From: a bacterium
GTDB lineage: Bacteria; Bacillota_I; Bacilli_A; RFN20; CAG-826
Assembly: GCA_004561785.1 (NCBI GenBank)
Contig: SFUB01000042.1
Location: forward strand, 1 to 10,952
Direction: 5' to 3'
DNA: 10,952 nt
This document shows, one piece after another, positions 4,137-10,952 of this stretch (position 1 is the first letter of the stretch; every line of letters begins with the position of its first letter). The notes beneath the pieces are model-generated. The model saw only the letters and a program-made list of their open reading frames with translations. It searched no databases and was not told where the DNA came from. Position numbers and translations under genes: made by a program.

Positions 4137-6476
4137 ATGAACCAAAAAAGTCCCGAAAACAACCTTACCTTGCCTCTTCTCATAACCCGGGGATTGGTCG
4201 TCTTCCCGAATATGTCCGAGGAGATCGAGGCGAGCCGCCCTTTCTCCGTCGCCGCCATCAAAGACGCGAAGGAGATGACGAACTCGCTGATCTTCGTCGT
4301 GGCCCAAAAGACCCCCGACGTCGATAACCCCAAGGAAGAGGATATCTATGACGTGGGGACCCTTTGCCGCATCGTCTCCTACGCCGACAACGGATCCTCC
4401 ATGCGCATCCGTTTGATCGGCAGCAAGCGCGTCAAGTTCTTGAAGACCGTCTTGGGCGAGAATCCCTCCGCGGAAGGGACATTCTTGGAAAATGTTTCGG
4501 GGGACGCCTCCGAGCTTGAGGGCTTGGTGAAGAAACTCCTCGAATCGCTTTCCTCGACTCCTGAAATCTCCCGCGGCATCCCCCGAAGCGCCATCAACCA
4601 GCTTGGGAAAGGCGTTTCCTCCGAAGACATCCCCGATACCTTCGCCGGATATCTGCCCCTTTCCACCGATCAGAGGCAATCGATCCTCGCCGAGCCGAAC
4701 GTCAACAAGAGGCTTCAATTGCTCTTGAATATCCTTTCTTCGCTCCGGCAAATGGCCGAAGTCGAATCCTCGATCTCCGAGAAAGTCCGCGTCTCAACGG
4801 AGAAATCCCAAAAGGAATACTATCTCCGCGAGAAGATGAAGGCCATCAAGGAGGAACTCGGCGAAGGCGGCAGCTCCAGCAACGACGAGGATTCCATCAA
4901 GGAGAAGCTTGAGAAGAACCCCTATCCGGAGAACGTCAAAGCAAGGGTGAAGCAGGAGCTCCACCGTTACGAGATGATGCCGGAATCCTCTTTGGAAGCC
5001 TCCCTCATCATGAGCTACATCGAGACGCTCATGAACGTCCCCTGGTATCAGAAAAGCGAGGACGATGAGGACCTAGGCCACGTCCGGGAAGTCCTCGATG
5101 AGGACCATTTCGGCTTGGAGAAGGTCAAGAAACGCATCATCGAATACCTGGCCGTCAAGAAGATGACGGGGAACCTAAAAGCCCCGATCCTTTGCTTCTA
5201 CGGGCCTCCGGGATGCGGCAAGACCTCCTTGGGGAAGTCGATCGCCCGCGCCTTGGGCAGGAAGTTCTTCAAAGCCTCCCTCGGCGGCATCTCCGATGAA
5301 GCCGAGATCCGCGGCCATCGCCGCACCTACGTCGGCTCGATGCCCGGACGCATCATCCAAGGCATGACCAAGGCCGGTACCTGCAACCCCGTTTTCCTGC
5401 TCGACGAGATCGACAAGATCGGCGGCAGCAACTACCGCGGGGATCCCTCCTCGGCGATGCTTGAGGTCCTCGACCCGGAGCAGAACTTCGCCTTCAACGA
5501 CAATTACCTGGAAGAGCCCTACGATCTATCGAACGTCCTCTTCATCTGCACCGCGAATAACCTCGACAACATCCCTCGGCCCTTGCTTGACCGCCTCGAG
5601 CTCATCGAGGTCCCGAGCTACACCGAGCTTGAGAAGATCAAGATCGCGCAGGATTTCCTCATCCCTAAGCAAAGGAAGGCCAATGGCCTCCAAGAAGGGG
5701 ACATCGCTTTCTCGGAGGAATCCATCAAAGAGCTCATCGAGCATTATTCGATGGAAGCCGGCGTGAGGTCCCTTGAGCGCCTCATCGCAAGCGTTTGCCG
5801 GAAAGCGGTGGTGGAGCTTTTGGACCATCCGGAGCTCCAAAAACCCATCGAGATCACCGAGGAAAAGGTGAAATCCTACCTTGGGGCAGAGGTCTTCGAA
5901 GGGAGCAAGAAGGAGAAGGAGAACCAGATCGGCGTCGTGACCGGGCTCGCTTATACCGAGGCCGGAGGCGACATCCTGCCGATGGAGGTCACCTATTTCC
6001 CTGGCAAAGGCGGGCTCGTTCTGACCGGGAAACTTGGGGACGTCATGAAGGAATCCTGCCAGATCGCTCTCGACTACGTCCGGGCCAATAGCGCCCGCTA
6101 CGGCATTAGTGACGAGATCTTCCAGAAGAACGACATCCACGTCCACTTCCCCGAAGGCGCCGTCCCCAAAGACGGCCCGAGCGCCGGGATCGCCATCACG
6201 ACCGCCCTCATCTCCGCCTTCACCCACACTCCCGTGAATAGCGACGTCGCCATGACCGGCGAAGTCACCCTCCGCGGCAAAGCTTTGCCGATCGGCGGCT
6301 TGCGGGAGAAATCCCTCGCCGCGATGCGCAGCGGCATCAAGGAGATCCTGGTGCCCATCGACAACAAAAAGGACGTCGAAGAGCTGCCGAAGGAAGTCAA
6401 GGAAGGCCTCAAGATCACCTACATGAAATGCGTCGACGACGCTTTGGCGCGTGCACTTGTCAAGGAGAGCGCATGA
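4137..6476 (+). CDS. lon: Lon, ATP-dependent serine protease
   Basis: Lon is a hexameric cytoplasmic AAA+ protease that unfolds and degrades damaged and regulatory proteins. The 779 residues match the family's normal length. An N-terminal substrate-binding domain (LPLLITRGLVVFPN, to about 200) and a helical linker with the conserved KEYYLREKMKAIKEELG (226-242) come first. The AAA+ module follows, with Walker A GPPGCGKTS (356-364) and Walker B FLLDEID (420-426). The protease domain carries the Ser-Lys dyad: Ser682 in PKDGPSAG and Lys725 in GLREKSLAA. All catalytic residues are present. The ATG at 4137 has an AAAGGA site at 4127-4132. It is transcribed from a consensus promoter between two CIRCE-like sites, so heat-shock control by HrcA is likely. 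Its stop overlaps the engB start. Confidence 0.98.
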   Translation: MNQKSPENNLTLPLLITRGLVVFPNMSEEIEASRPFSVAAIKDAKEMTNSLIFVVAQKTPDVDNPKEEDIYDVGTLCRIVSYADNGSSMRIRLIGSKRVKFLKTVLGENPSAEGTFLENVSGDASELEGLVKKLLESLSSTPEISRGIPRSAINQLGKGVSSEDIPDTFAGYLPLSTDQRQSILAEPNVNKRLQLLLNILSSLRQMAEVESSISEKVRVSTEKSQKEYYLREKMKAIKEELGEGGSSSNDEDSIKEKLEKNPYPENVKARVKQELHRYEMMPESSLEASLIMSYIETLMNVPWYQKSEDDEDLGHVREVLDEDHFGLEKVKKRIIEYLAVKKMTGNLKAPILCFYGPPGCGKTSLGKSIARALGRKFFKASLGGISDEAEIRGHRRTYVGSMPGRIIQGMTKAGTCNPVFLLDEIDKIGGSNYRGDPSSAMLEVLDPEQNFAFNDNYLEEPYDLSNVLFICTANNLDNIPRPLLDRLELIEVPSYTELEKIKIAQDFLIPKQRKANGLQEGDIAFSEESIKELIEHYSMEAGVRSLERLIASVCRKAVVELLDHPELQKPIEITEEKVKSYLGAEVFEGSKKEKENQIGVVTGLAYTEAGGDILPMEVTYFPGKGGLVLTGKLGDVMKESCQIALDYVRANSARYGISDEIFQKNDIHVHFPEGAVPKDGPSAGIAITTALISAFTHTPVNSDVAMTGEVTLRGKALPIGGLREKSLAAMRSGIKEILVPIDNKKDVEELPKEVKEGLKITYMKCVDDALARALVKESA

Positions 6477-7039
6477 AGCTCAATTTCCACAACGCCAAAT
6501 ACGTCTTATCCGCCCCGTCTTTGAGGGAAGCCCCCAAAGACGGGCTTTCCCACATCCTCTTCGTCGGCAGGAGCAACGTCGGCAAATCCTCTTTGATCAA
6601 TTCGCTTTGCTCCAGCAAGCTCGCCTTCTCCTCGAAGAAAGCGGGCAAGACGAAGCTATTGAATTACTTCTTGATCGACAACGCCTTTTATCTAGTGGAC
6701 TCGCCGGGATATGGCAAAACGAGCTACGCGAACCTCTCCACGATTCAGTTCTCCAAGATGATGGAGGACTACGTGAAAGACCCTAAACTCAAGGCCATCT
6801 TCCTCCTAGCCGACATGAGGAGGGAGCCCGGGGAAGAAGACAAGGCCTTCTTATCCTACCTCCTTCTCACGGGGATCCCCGTGGTGGGGGTGCTCACCAA
6901 GATGGACAAGATGAACCAGAAAGAACGCCATGAGGCGATGCTTAGGGCCGGAAGGCTGGGGCTATTGAACCCCCTTCCGAGCGACTTGTCCTCCTCTAGC
7001 CTAGACGCGATCAGGAAGCGGATCCACGATTCCCTATGA
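6473..7039 (+). CDS. engB: EngB/YsxC, ribosome-assembly GTPase
   Basis: EngB (YsxC, YihA) is an essential small GTPase needed for assembly of the 50S ribosomal subunit. The 188 residues fit the family. G-motifs appear in order: G1 GRSNVGKSS (32-40), G2 Thr60 in GKTKLLNYF, G3 DSPGYG (76-81), G4 TKMD (142-145), and a serine-rich G5-like segment at about 172-176. The DMRREPGEED segment (114-123) is also typical. The start at 6473 is chosen because the ATG overlaps the lon TGA (ATGA) and has AAGGAG at 6462-6467. An in-frame ATG at 6428 lies within lon and would add residues foreign to the family. engB is therefore co-transcribed and coupled with lon, as in Bacillus, and would share its stress control. 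Confidence 0.95.
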   Translation: MKLNFHNAKYVLSAPSLREAPKDGLSHILFVGRSNVGKSSLINSLCSSKLAFSSKKAGKTKLLNYFLIDNAFYLVDSPGYGKTSYANLSTIQFSKMMEDYVKDPKLKAIFLLADMRREPGEEDKAFLSYLLLTGIPVVGVLTKMDKMNQKERHEAMLRAGRLGLLNPLPSDLSSSSLDAIRKRIHDSL

Positions 7040-7065
7040 GCCTTCCAAGAAGGCTCTTTCTTTTT
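7038..7065 (+). terminator. Rho-independent terminator starting in the engB stop codon
   Basis: Stem GAGCCTTC/GAAGGCTC (7038-7045, 7049-7056) with a CAA loop, then TTTCTTTTT. The stem uses the last two bases of the engB TGA, so the lon-engB transcript has almost no 3' untranslated region. Confidence 0.9.
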
Positions 7066-7091
7066 GTCTCCGCAGAAGGGATAATAAGCCC

Positions 7092-7287
7092 GTTCTTCGA
7101 AGAACCCGCAGGGAGAGGAAGTCTTCCCATCTAGAGAGCCCGGGGCTGGTGAAACCGGGTTGGGAGGAGCCTTGAGTCGGCGGGGGAGAGGAAAGGTCTC
7201 GCCTTTGGGCCAAGCAAAGGAAAAGCGCCCCTCTCTGGGGAAATTGGGTGGTACCGCGCGCCGCGTCCCAATCTGGATGCGGTTTTT
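7092..7287 (+). ncRNA. T-box riboswitch for valS, specifier GUC
   Basis: T-box leaders sense uncharged tRNA and allow readthrough into the gene when it is scarce. Stem I closes with CCCGC/GCGGG (7105-7109, 7180-7184). Its distal arm has the typical GGCTGGTGAAACCGGG around 7144-7159. The codon GTC (valine) at 7176-7178 lies at the specifier position just 5' of the closing strand, followed by a purine. Smaller hairpins follow at 7187-7200 (GAGA/TCTC), 7203-7221 (CCTTTG/CAAAGG) and 7228-7240 (CCCC/GGGG). The T-box sequence GGGTGGTACCGCG is at 7246-7258, with antiterminator arms ATTGGG (7243-7248) and CCCAAT (7267-7272). The competing terminator lies at 7261-7287. A palindrome (7092-7105) precedes Stem I. 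A -10-like GATAAT at 7080-7085 may be the promoter; no convincing -35 box is seen. Confidence 0.93.
7261..7287 (+). terminator. Regulated terminator of the valS T-box
   Basis: Stem CCGCGTCC/GGATGCGG (7261-7268, 7275-7282, one G-U pair), six-base loop, then five T. The 5' arm and loop contain CCCAAT, needed for the antiterminator, so the two folds exclude each other. Confidence 0.9.
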
Positions 7288-7309
7288 CTTTGGGAAAAAG
7301 GAGAAAGAT

Positions 7310-9886
7310 ATGTTGGACAAGCATTACGACCACGTCAAAGTCGAGGAGGGGAAATACGAGAAGTGGGTCTCCTCCGGCTATTTCACCGCCGGGGATAAGA
7401 GCAAACAGCCCTTCTCCCTCGTCATCCCGCCCCCGAACGTCACGGGCAAGCTCCATCTCGGCCACGTGATGGACACGATCCCCGACGACATCATCGCCCG
7501 TTACAAGAGAATGAAGGGCTATGACGTCCTTTGGGTGCCCGGGATGGACCACGCCGGGATCGCGACCCAAGCCAAGGTCGAGGCCAAACTCCGCGAGCAG
7601 GGGGTCTCCCGTTATGACCTCGGCCGCGAGAAGTTCCTCGAGAAAGCCTGGGAATGGAAGGATGCCTACGCCGCAACGATCCACGAGCAGTGGGCCAAGA
7701 TCGGCCTTTCCGTCGATTACACCCGGGAACGCTTCACCCTCGACGAAGGGCTTTCCGACGCCGTGAAGCGGGTTTTCGTCACCCTCTACAAAGAAGGCCT
7801 CATCTACCAAGGCGAGAAGATCATCAATTGGGATCCGGAACTCCGGACCGCCCTTTCCAACATCGAAGTCGAACACCGCGACGACGAGGGCGAGTTCTTC
7901 CATTTCCGTTATGATCTCGAGGATGGGAGCGGCTTCTTGGTGGTCGCGACCACCCGCCCCGAGACCATGTTCGGGGACACGGCGGTCTTCGTGAACCCCA
8001 AGGACGAACGTTATGCCTCCTTCGTCGGCAAGAAGGTCATCAACCCCGCAAACGGCGATCTTTTGCCGGTCATGGCCGACGATTACGTCGACATCTCCTT
8101 CGGGACCGGGGCGATGAAGTGCACCCCCGCCCACGACCCCAACGACTTCGCCCTGGCGAAAAAATACGGCTTCCCCTTCATCAAGGTGCTCGACGAAAGC
8201 GCGAAGATGAACGAGAAAGCCGGCAAGTATGCCGGCATGGACCGTTACGAATGCCGGAAGGCTTTGGTGGATGACATCGATAAGGCGGGGAAACTCGTCA
8301 AGATCGAGAAGATGGTCCACTCCGTCGGCCACAGCGAAAGAAGCGGCGCCGTCGTCGAGCCGATGCTCTCGAAGCAATGGTTCGTGAGGATGAAGCCGCT
8401 CGCTCAGAAGGTGCTTGAGAACCAAAAAAGCGAAGGAAAGGTGGAATTTCTGCCCAAACGCTTCGAGAAGGTTTTGATCCGCTGGATGAATTCGGTCGAG
8501 GATTGGTGCATATCCCGCCAACTTTGGTGGGGGCACCGCATCCCTGCCTACACCAACAAAAAGACCGGCGAGCTCGTGGTGACCGAAGAGGCGATGGATC
8601 CCTCCCTCTGGGAGCAGGATGCCGACGTTTTGGACACCTGGTTCTCCTCCGGGCTTTGGCCGTTTGCGACCATGGGCTGGCCGAATGAAGGAAGCGAAGA
8701 CTATAAGCGCTACTTCCCGACCGACGTCCTCGTAACCGGCTATGACATCATCTTCTTCTGGGTCTCCAGGATGTATTTCCAGTCCCTCCATTTCACCGGC
8801 AAAGCCCCGTTCAAGAAAGTCGTCATCCACGGGCTCATCCGCGATGAGCTCGGAAGGAAGATGTCGAAGTCGCTCGGAAACGGCATCGACCCCCTTGATA
8901 TCATCGCCAAATACGGCGTCGACGCGATGCGCTACTTCATCACGACCAACAGCACCCCGGGTCTGGACATGCGCTACAGCGAGGAGAAACTCCAGTCCGC
9001 CGAGAATTACCTCAACAAGATCTGGAACGCCTGCCGTTACGTGGAACTCACCCTTGGCGAGGATTACGTTCCCTCTGCAATCGATCCCAAAAAGCTCGGC
9101 GTGCTCGATAAATTCATCCTCTCGAGGCTTGAATCCACCATCAAGAAGGTCACCTCGAAGATGGAGGAATACCAGTTCGGCGCGGCTTCCGGGTACCTCT
9201 ACGATTTCGTCTACGACGATTTCTGCTCCTTTTATCTTGAGATGAGCAAAGTCTCCTTGGGCGATCCCTCTCAGTGCGAGACCGTCAAATCCGTTTTGCA
9301 CAAGGTCATGAGGGAGATCATCCTCCTCATCTATCCTTATTGCCCCTTCTTGACCGAGGAACTTTATCTCTCTCTTCCGGGCCACAAGGATTCCATCATG
9401 CTCGAATCCTATCCCGTTTACGACCGGAAGCTCGTCTTCCCGACCGCTGAAAGGGAAGGCAAATTGCTCGCCTCCATGATCAAAGACGTCCGCGGGTACA
9501 AGTCCTCCCACAAGATCGCCCCGAACGCGCCGATCGACCTCACGATGTCACCCTCCCCTTTGTTCAAAGGGGTTGAGACCTATCTAACGAGGTTCCTCTT
9601 CGCCAAGAAGGTGACCTTCCAGAAGGAGGCGGGGAAAGGCGAAAGCTTCGTCTACGGCAAATATTCTTTGCTCATCGAGCAGGAGATCGACCCCGAAGAA
9701 GCCAGGGCCGCCTTGAAACAAGAGGAAGAGACTCTTGTCAAGGAGGTCGAACGGGGCGAGAGGATGCTTTCGAACCCCGGCTTCCTTTCCAAGGCTCCCA
9801 AAGCCAAGATTGATCTTGAGACTGAGAAACTAGCCTCCAACAAAGAGAAGCTGGCCGCGGTCAGAGATCGCCTTTCCAAACTTTGA
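7310..9886 (+). CDS. valS: Valyl-tRNA synthetase, class I
   Basis: ValS charges tRNA-Val with valine and hydrolyses mischarged Thr-tRNA-Val. The 858-residue protein has the class I signature PPPNVTGKLHLGH (HIGH-type HLGH at 49-52) and the catalytic KMSKS loop at 517-521. The CP1 editing domain carries TTRPET at 214-219. The anticodon-binding helical domain follows, and a C-terminal coiled-coil arm (about 790-858, rich in Glu/Lys/Leu) contacts the tRNA. The length is normal for bacterial ValS. The ATG at 7310 is preferred: AAGGAG lies at 7297-7302 and the product starts directly at MLDKHYDHVKVEEGKYEKW. Upstream in-frame starts fall within the T-box RNA. Expression should rise when charged tRNA-Val is limiting. 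Confidence 0.97.
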   Translation: MLDKHYDHVKVEEGKYEKWVSSGYFTAGDKSKQPFSLVIPPPNVTGKLHLGHVMDTIPDDIIARYKRMKGYDVLWVPGMDHAGIATQAKVEAKLREQGVSRYDLGREKFLEKAWEWKDAYAATIHEQWAKIGLSVDYTRERFTLDEGLSDAVKRVFVTLYKEGLIYQGEKIINWDPELRTALSNIEVEHRDDEGEFFHFRYDLEDGSGFLVVATTRPETMFGDTAVFVNPKDERYASFVGKKVINPANGDLLPVMADDYVDISFGTGAMKCTPAHDPNDFALAKKYGFPFIKVLDESAKMNEKAGKYAGMDRYECRKALVDDIDKAGKLVKIEKMVHSVGHSERSGAVVEPMLSKQWFVRMKPLAQKVLENQKSEGKVEFLPKRFEKVLIRWMNSVEDWCISRQLWWGHRIPAYTNKKTGELVVTEEAMDPSLWEQDADVLDTWFSSGLWPFATMGWPNEGSEDYKRYFPTDVLVTGYDIIFFWVSRMYFQSLHFTGKAPFKKVVIHGLIRDELGRKMSKSLGNGIDPLDIIAKYGVDAMRYFITTNSTPGLDMRYSEEKLQSAENYLNKIWNACRYVELTLGEDYVPSAIDPKKLGVLDKFILSRLESTIKKVTSKMEEYQFGAASGYLYDFVYDDFCSFYLEMSKVSLGDPSQCETVKSVLHKVMREIILLIYPYCPFLTEELYLSLPGHKDSIMLESYPVYDRKLVFPTAEREGKLLASMIKDVRGYKSSHKIAPNAPIDLTMSPSPLFKGVETYLTRFLFAKKVTFQKEAGKGESFVYGKYSLLIEQEIDPEEARAALKQEEETLVKEVERGERMLSNPGFLSKAPKAKIDLETEKLASNKEKLAAVRDRLSKL

Positions 9887-9891
9887 TCCTC

Positions 9892-9915
9892 AGCCCGGAG
9901 CGATCCGGGCTTTTT
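9892..9915 (+). terminator. Rho-independent terminator after valS
   Basis: Perfect 8-bp stem AGCCCGGA/TCCGGGCT with a GCGA tetraloop, followed by a T run. It lies five bases after the valS stop codon, so the next genes need their own promoter or readthrough. Confidence 0.92.
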
Positions 9916-9934
9916 CTTTCGGGAAAAACCCGCA

Positions 9935-9956
9935 TTCGCCTTTAGTTATAGGCGAA
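9935..9956 (+). promoter_or_regulatory. Inverted repeat touching the ribosome binding site of the small membrane gene
   Basis: TTCGCCT (9935-9941) and AGGCGAA (9950-9956) form a perfect 7-bp inverted repeat with an eight-base A/T-rich loop. The right arm overlaps the first two bases of the strong Shine-Dalgarno AAGGAGGT (9955-9962). It could be an operator, an RNA hairpin that modulates or protects the start, or chance. A smaller CGGG/CCCG repeat lies at 9920-9932. No clear promoter is seen between the valS terminator and this gene. Confidence 0.45.
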
Positions 9957-9970
9957 GGAGGTCTAAACGA

Positions 9971-10159
9971 ATGGACTCAAGAATGCTGACCGAGGAGGAA
10001 CTTTCCTCCATAAGACCTGGGGAGGCCGTGACTTTGGCGACCGTCTTATTGGTCTTTACCGTCGCGATCCTAGCCGTCGTGGCCTATAAGCTATTTTCCA
10101 CGGACAAAGGCAAAGCTCAGCTGCAGGGATTCAAATTCGAGTGGGGATCCTTGATTTGA
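9971..10159 (+). CDS. Small single-pass membrane peptide, leader-like N-terminus, unknown function
   Basis: A 62-residue peptide with a near-perfect Shine-Dalgarno (AAGGAGGT, 9955-9962) eight bases before the ATG, so translation is very likely. Three parts are visible: an acidic N-terminus LTEEELSSIRPGEA, one strongly hydrophobic segment at about 19-42 (VTLATVLLVFTVAILAVVAY), and a basic/aromatic tail (KGKAQLQGFKFEWG). The pattern E-E-L-x-x-I-x-x-G before a hydrophobic stretch recalls double-glycine leaders of bacteriocin-like peptides, but it reads PG rather than GG. No transporter, maturation or immunity gene is next to it. Its last 19 bases overlap radC, so the two are co-translated. It could equally be an ordinary small membrane protein. 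I do not recognise the family with certainty. Confidence 0.75.
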   Translation: MDSRMLTEEELSSIRPGEAVTLATVLLVFTVAILAVVAYKLFSTDKGKAQLQGFKFEWGSLI

Positions 10160-10806
10160 GGATCTCGGAATTGGAACCCAGCTCCCGTCCGAGGGAGAAG
10201 GCCTATTCCTCCGGGATGGGGAGCTTGAGCGACGCTGAATTGCTTTGCCTCCTTCTTTCTAGCGGCAGCGGCAAGGAAGGGGTGGTGGAACTCTCCGCTC
10301 GTTTGCTTTCCCATTATGGGGGAATCGGGGGCCTCGCGGAGACGCCCTATCTTCTTTTGGAACGAGAAAAAGGGGTCGGAAGGGCCAAGTCCTCGCTCCT
10401 TGGGGCAGCGTTCGAACTTGGGAGAAGAGCCGCCCAAGGAGAGGCTGGGGAGTTTTCCTCTTACCTCCGGAGGGACGTATTGAGCAAAGAGGAAGAAGCT
10501 CTTTACGCCTACTTCTTGGACCGAAAGAAAAGAGTGGTGGGGAAAAGGCTTCTCCTCCTAGGCTCTTTGTCTACCTTGAAGGGGGGATACAAAACCGTCC
10601 TTTCAAGTCTCCTTTACGCGCCTAGAGGCGACCTTTTCTTAGTCCACAGCCACCCTTCGGGCGTGCCGCTTCCTTCGAAGGAAGACATCGAGTTCACCTC
10701 CTCCTGCAATGAATTCCTGCTTCGCTTCGGAAAAGGGATCAAAGACCACCTGATTCTCTCCAAGAAAGGCGTTTTTTCCTTCCGGGAAAATGGCTTGCTT
10801 TCCTGA
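10141..10806 (+). CDS. radC: RadC/YicR-family JAMM-domain protein
   Basis: RadC proteins were once linked to DNA repair, but that role is not supported in the species tested; the actual function is unsettled. The 221-residue protein starts with the family opening SRPREKAYSSGMGSLSDAELL (15-35). It continues with a helix-hairpin-helix region (about 60-95, GVGRAKS at 78-84) and ends with the metal-binding JAMM motif HSHPSGVPLPSKED (His169, His171, Asp182). All three metal ligands are present, so metal-dependent hydrolase chemistry is possible. The start is taken as GTG 10141, inside the 3' end of the small membrane gene. It has only a distant AGGGA (10126-10130), so coupling is likely. TTG at 10156 is an alternative start that would remove five residues. 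The family call is firm; the exact start is less so. Confidence 0.92.
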   Translation: MGILDLRISELEPSSRPREKAYSSGMGSLSDAELLCLLLSSGSGKEGVVELSARLLSHYGGIGGLAETPYLLLEREKGVGRAKSSLLGAAFELGRRAAQGEAGEFSSYLRRDVLSKEEEALYAYFLDRKKRVVGKRLLLLGSLSTLKGGYKTVLSSLLYAPRGDLFLVHSHPSGVPLPSKEDIEFTSSCNEFLLRFGKGIKDHLILSKKGVFSFRENGLLS

Positions 10807-10837
10807 ATGCCCCCTTCTAAAAATCTTCTGGGGGTAT
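10807..10837 (+). terminator. Weak hairpin after radC, possible terminator
   Basis: ATGCCCCC (10807-10814) pairs with GGGGGTAT (10830-10837), 8 bp with one G-U pair and a 15-base loop, directly after the radC stop. It is not followed by a T run, so it may only stabilise the mRNA end. Confidence 0.45.
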
Positions 10838-10870
10838 ATAGTCTTCTTCGCCGCCGCAGGAGGAAGAGCC

Positions 10871-10952
10871 ATGAAGAAAAGCAAGATATCAATCCCCCTT
10901 ATGCTGCTTGGGCTGAGCCTCTGTTCCTGCTCTAGCGATCCTTCTTTCCCCT
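10871..10952 (+). CDS. N-terminal fragment of a putative lipoprotein, cut by the window edge
   Basis: A strong AGGAGG (10858-10863) precedes the ATG at 10871. The visible 27 residues form a signal peptide: basic MKKSK, hydrophobic ISIPLMLLGLSL, then CSCSSD. This is the usual start of a Gram-positive lipoprotein, with modification most likely on the second cysteine (residue 20, preceded by serine). The position after the first cysteine suits the lipobox less well. The mature protein lies outside the window, so substrate and role are unknown. Confidence 0.75.
   Translation, partial: MKKSKISIPLMLLGLSLCSCSSDPSFP

Noticed and set aside
5526..6227. A 233-codon minus-strand frame within lon
   Set aside because: Antisense shadow of the Lon AAA+ and protease domains; no start signal and no recognisable motif.
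6428..6472. Earlier engB start within lon
   Set aside because: It would add 15 residues unrelated to the family; the ATG at 6473 has AAGGAG at the right distance and an ATGA overlap with lon.
7160..7309. Upstream extension of valS by 50 codons
   Set aside because: It runs through the T-box specifier region, T-box sequence and terminator. The start at 7310 has a good ribosome binding site and matches the usual ValS N-terminus.
7034..9511. An 825-codon open frame on the minus strand opposite valS
   Set aside because: It is a shadow of the strong codon bias of valS, which avoids the codons that would give stops in this antisense frame. Its product is low-complexity (Gly, Asp, Leu, Val) without any domain, and the valS motifs on the plus strand are unmistakable.

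Overview
The window looks like a chromosomal segment of a Gram-positive (Bacillota/Bacilli-type) bacterium, probably a compact, reduced lineage related to Erysipelotrichia, Mollicutes or uncultured gut/rumen orders. This is inferred from four things: the order trigger factor - lon - engB - valS - radC, a valS T-box leader, CIRCE-type (HrcA) operators, and AGGAGG-like ribosome binding sites. UGA is used as a stop codon. The core genes are GC-rich, with strong third-position G/C preference. The well-known Bacillus-type order (tig-clpX-lon-engB-hem genes...valS-folC...radC) appears here in a shortened form without clpX, the hem genes or folC.

Positions 1-1554 are an AT-rich accessory patch, clearly unlike the rest. 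It holds the 3' end of an unknown gene, a second gene cut after about 16 codons, a GC-rich IS1595-type insertion sequence (244-1255) with 24-bp inverted ends, the C-terminal remnant of a large serine recombinase, and repeats resembling one end of an IS21-family element. The sequences on the two sides of the IS do not form one gene and there is no target duplication, so this patch has been rearranged.

From 1555 on, the sequence is housekeeping. A terminator (1575-1594) is followed by a TPR-like gene (1643-2539) and tig (2605-3990), which has its own terminator. Next comes a near-consensus promoter flanked by two CIRCE-like operators that drives lon (4137-6476). engB (6473-7039) is translationally coupled to lon by an ATGA overlap and ends in a terminator that starts at its stop codon. 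A complete T-box riboswitch (about 7092-7287, specifier GUC for valine) then controls valS (7310-9886).

After the valS terminator lies a two-gene unit: a small single-pass membrane peptide (9971-10159) whose 3' end overlaps radC (10141-10806). The window ends in the first 27 codons of a putative lipoprotein.

The core genes fit a protein-quality-control and translation theme: ribosome-bound folding (tig), stress-regulated proteolysis (lon), ribosome assembly (engB) and tRNA charging (valS). The most noteworthy items are the paired CIRCE-like operators at lon, the interlocking inverted repeats ahead of the transposase start codon, and the unidentified membrane peptide between valS and radC.
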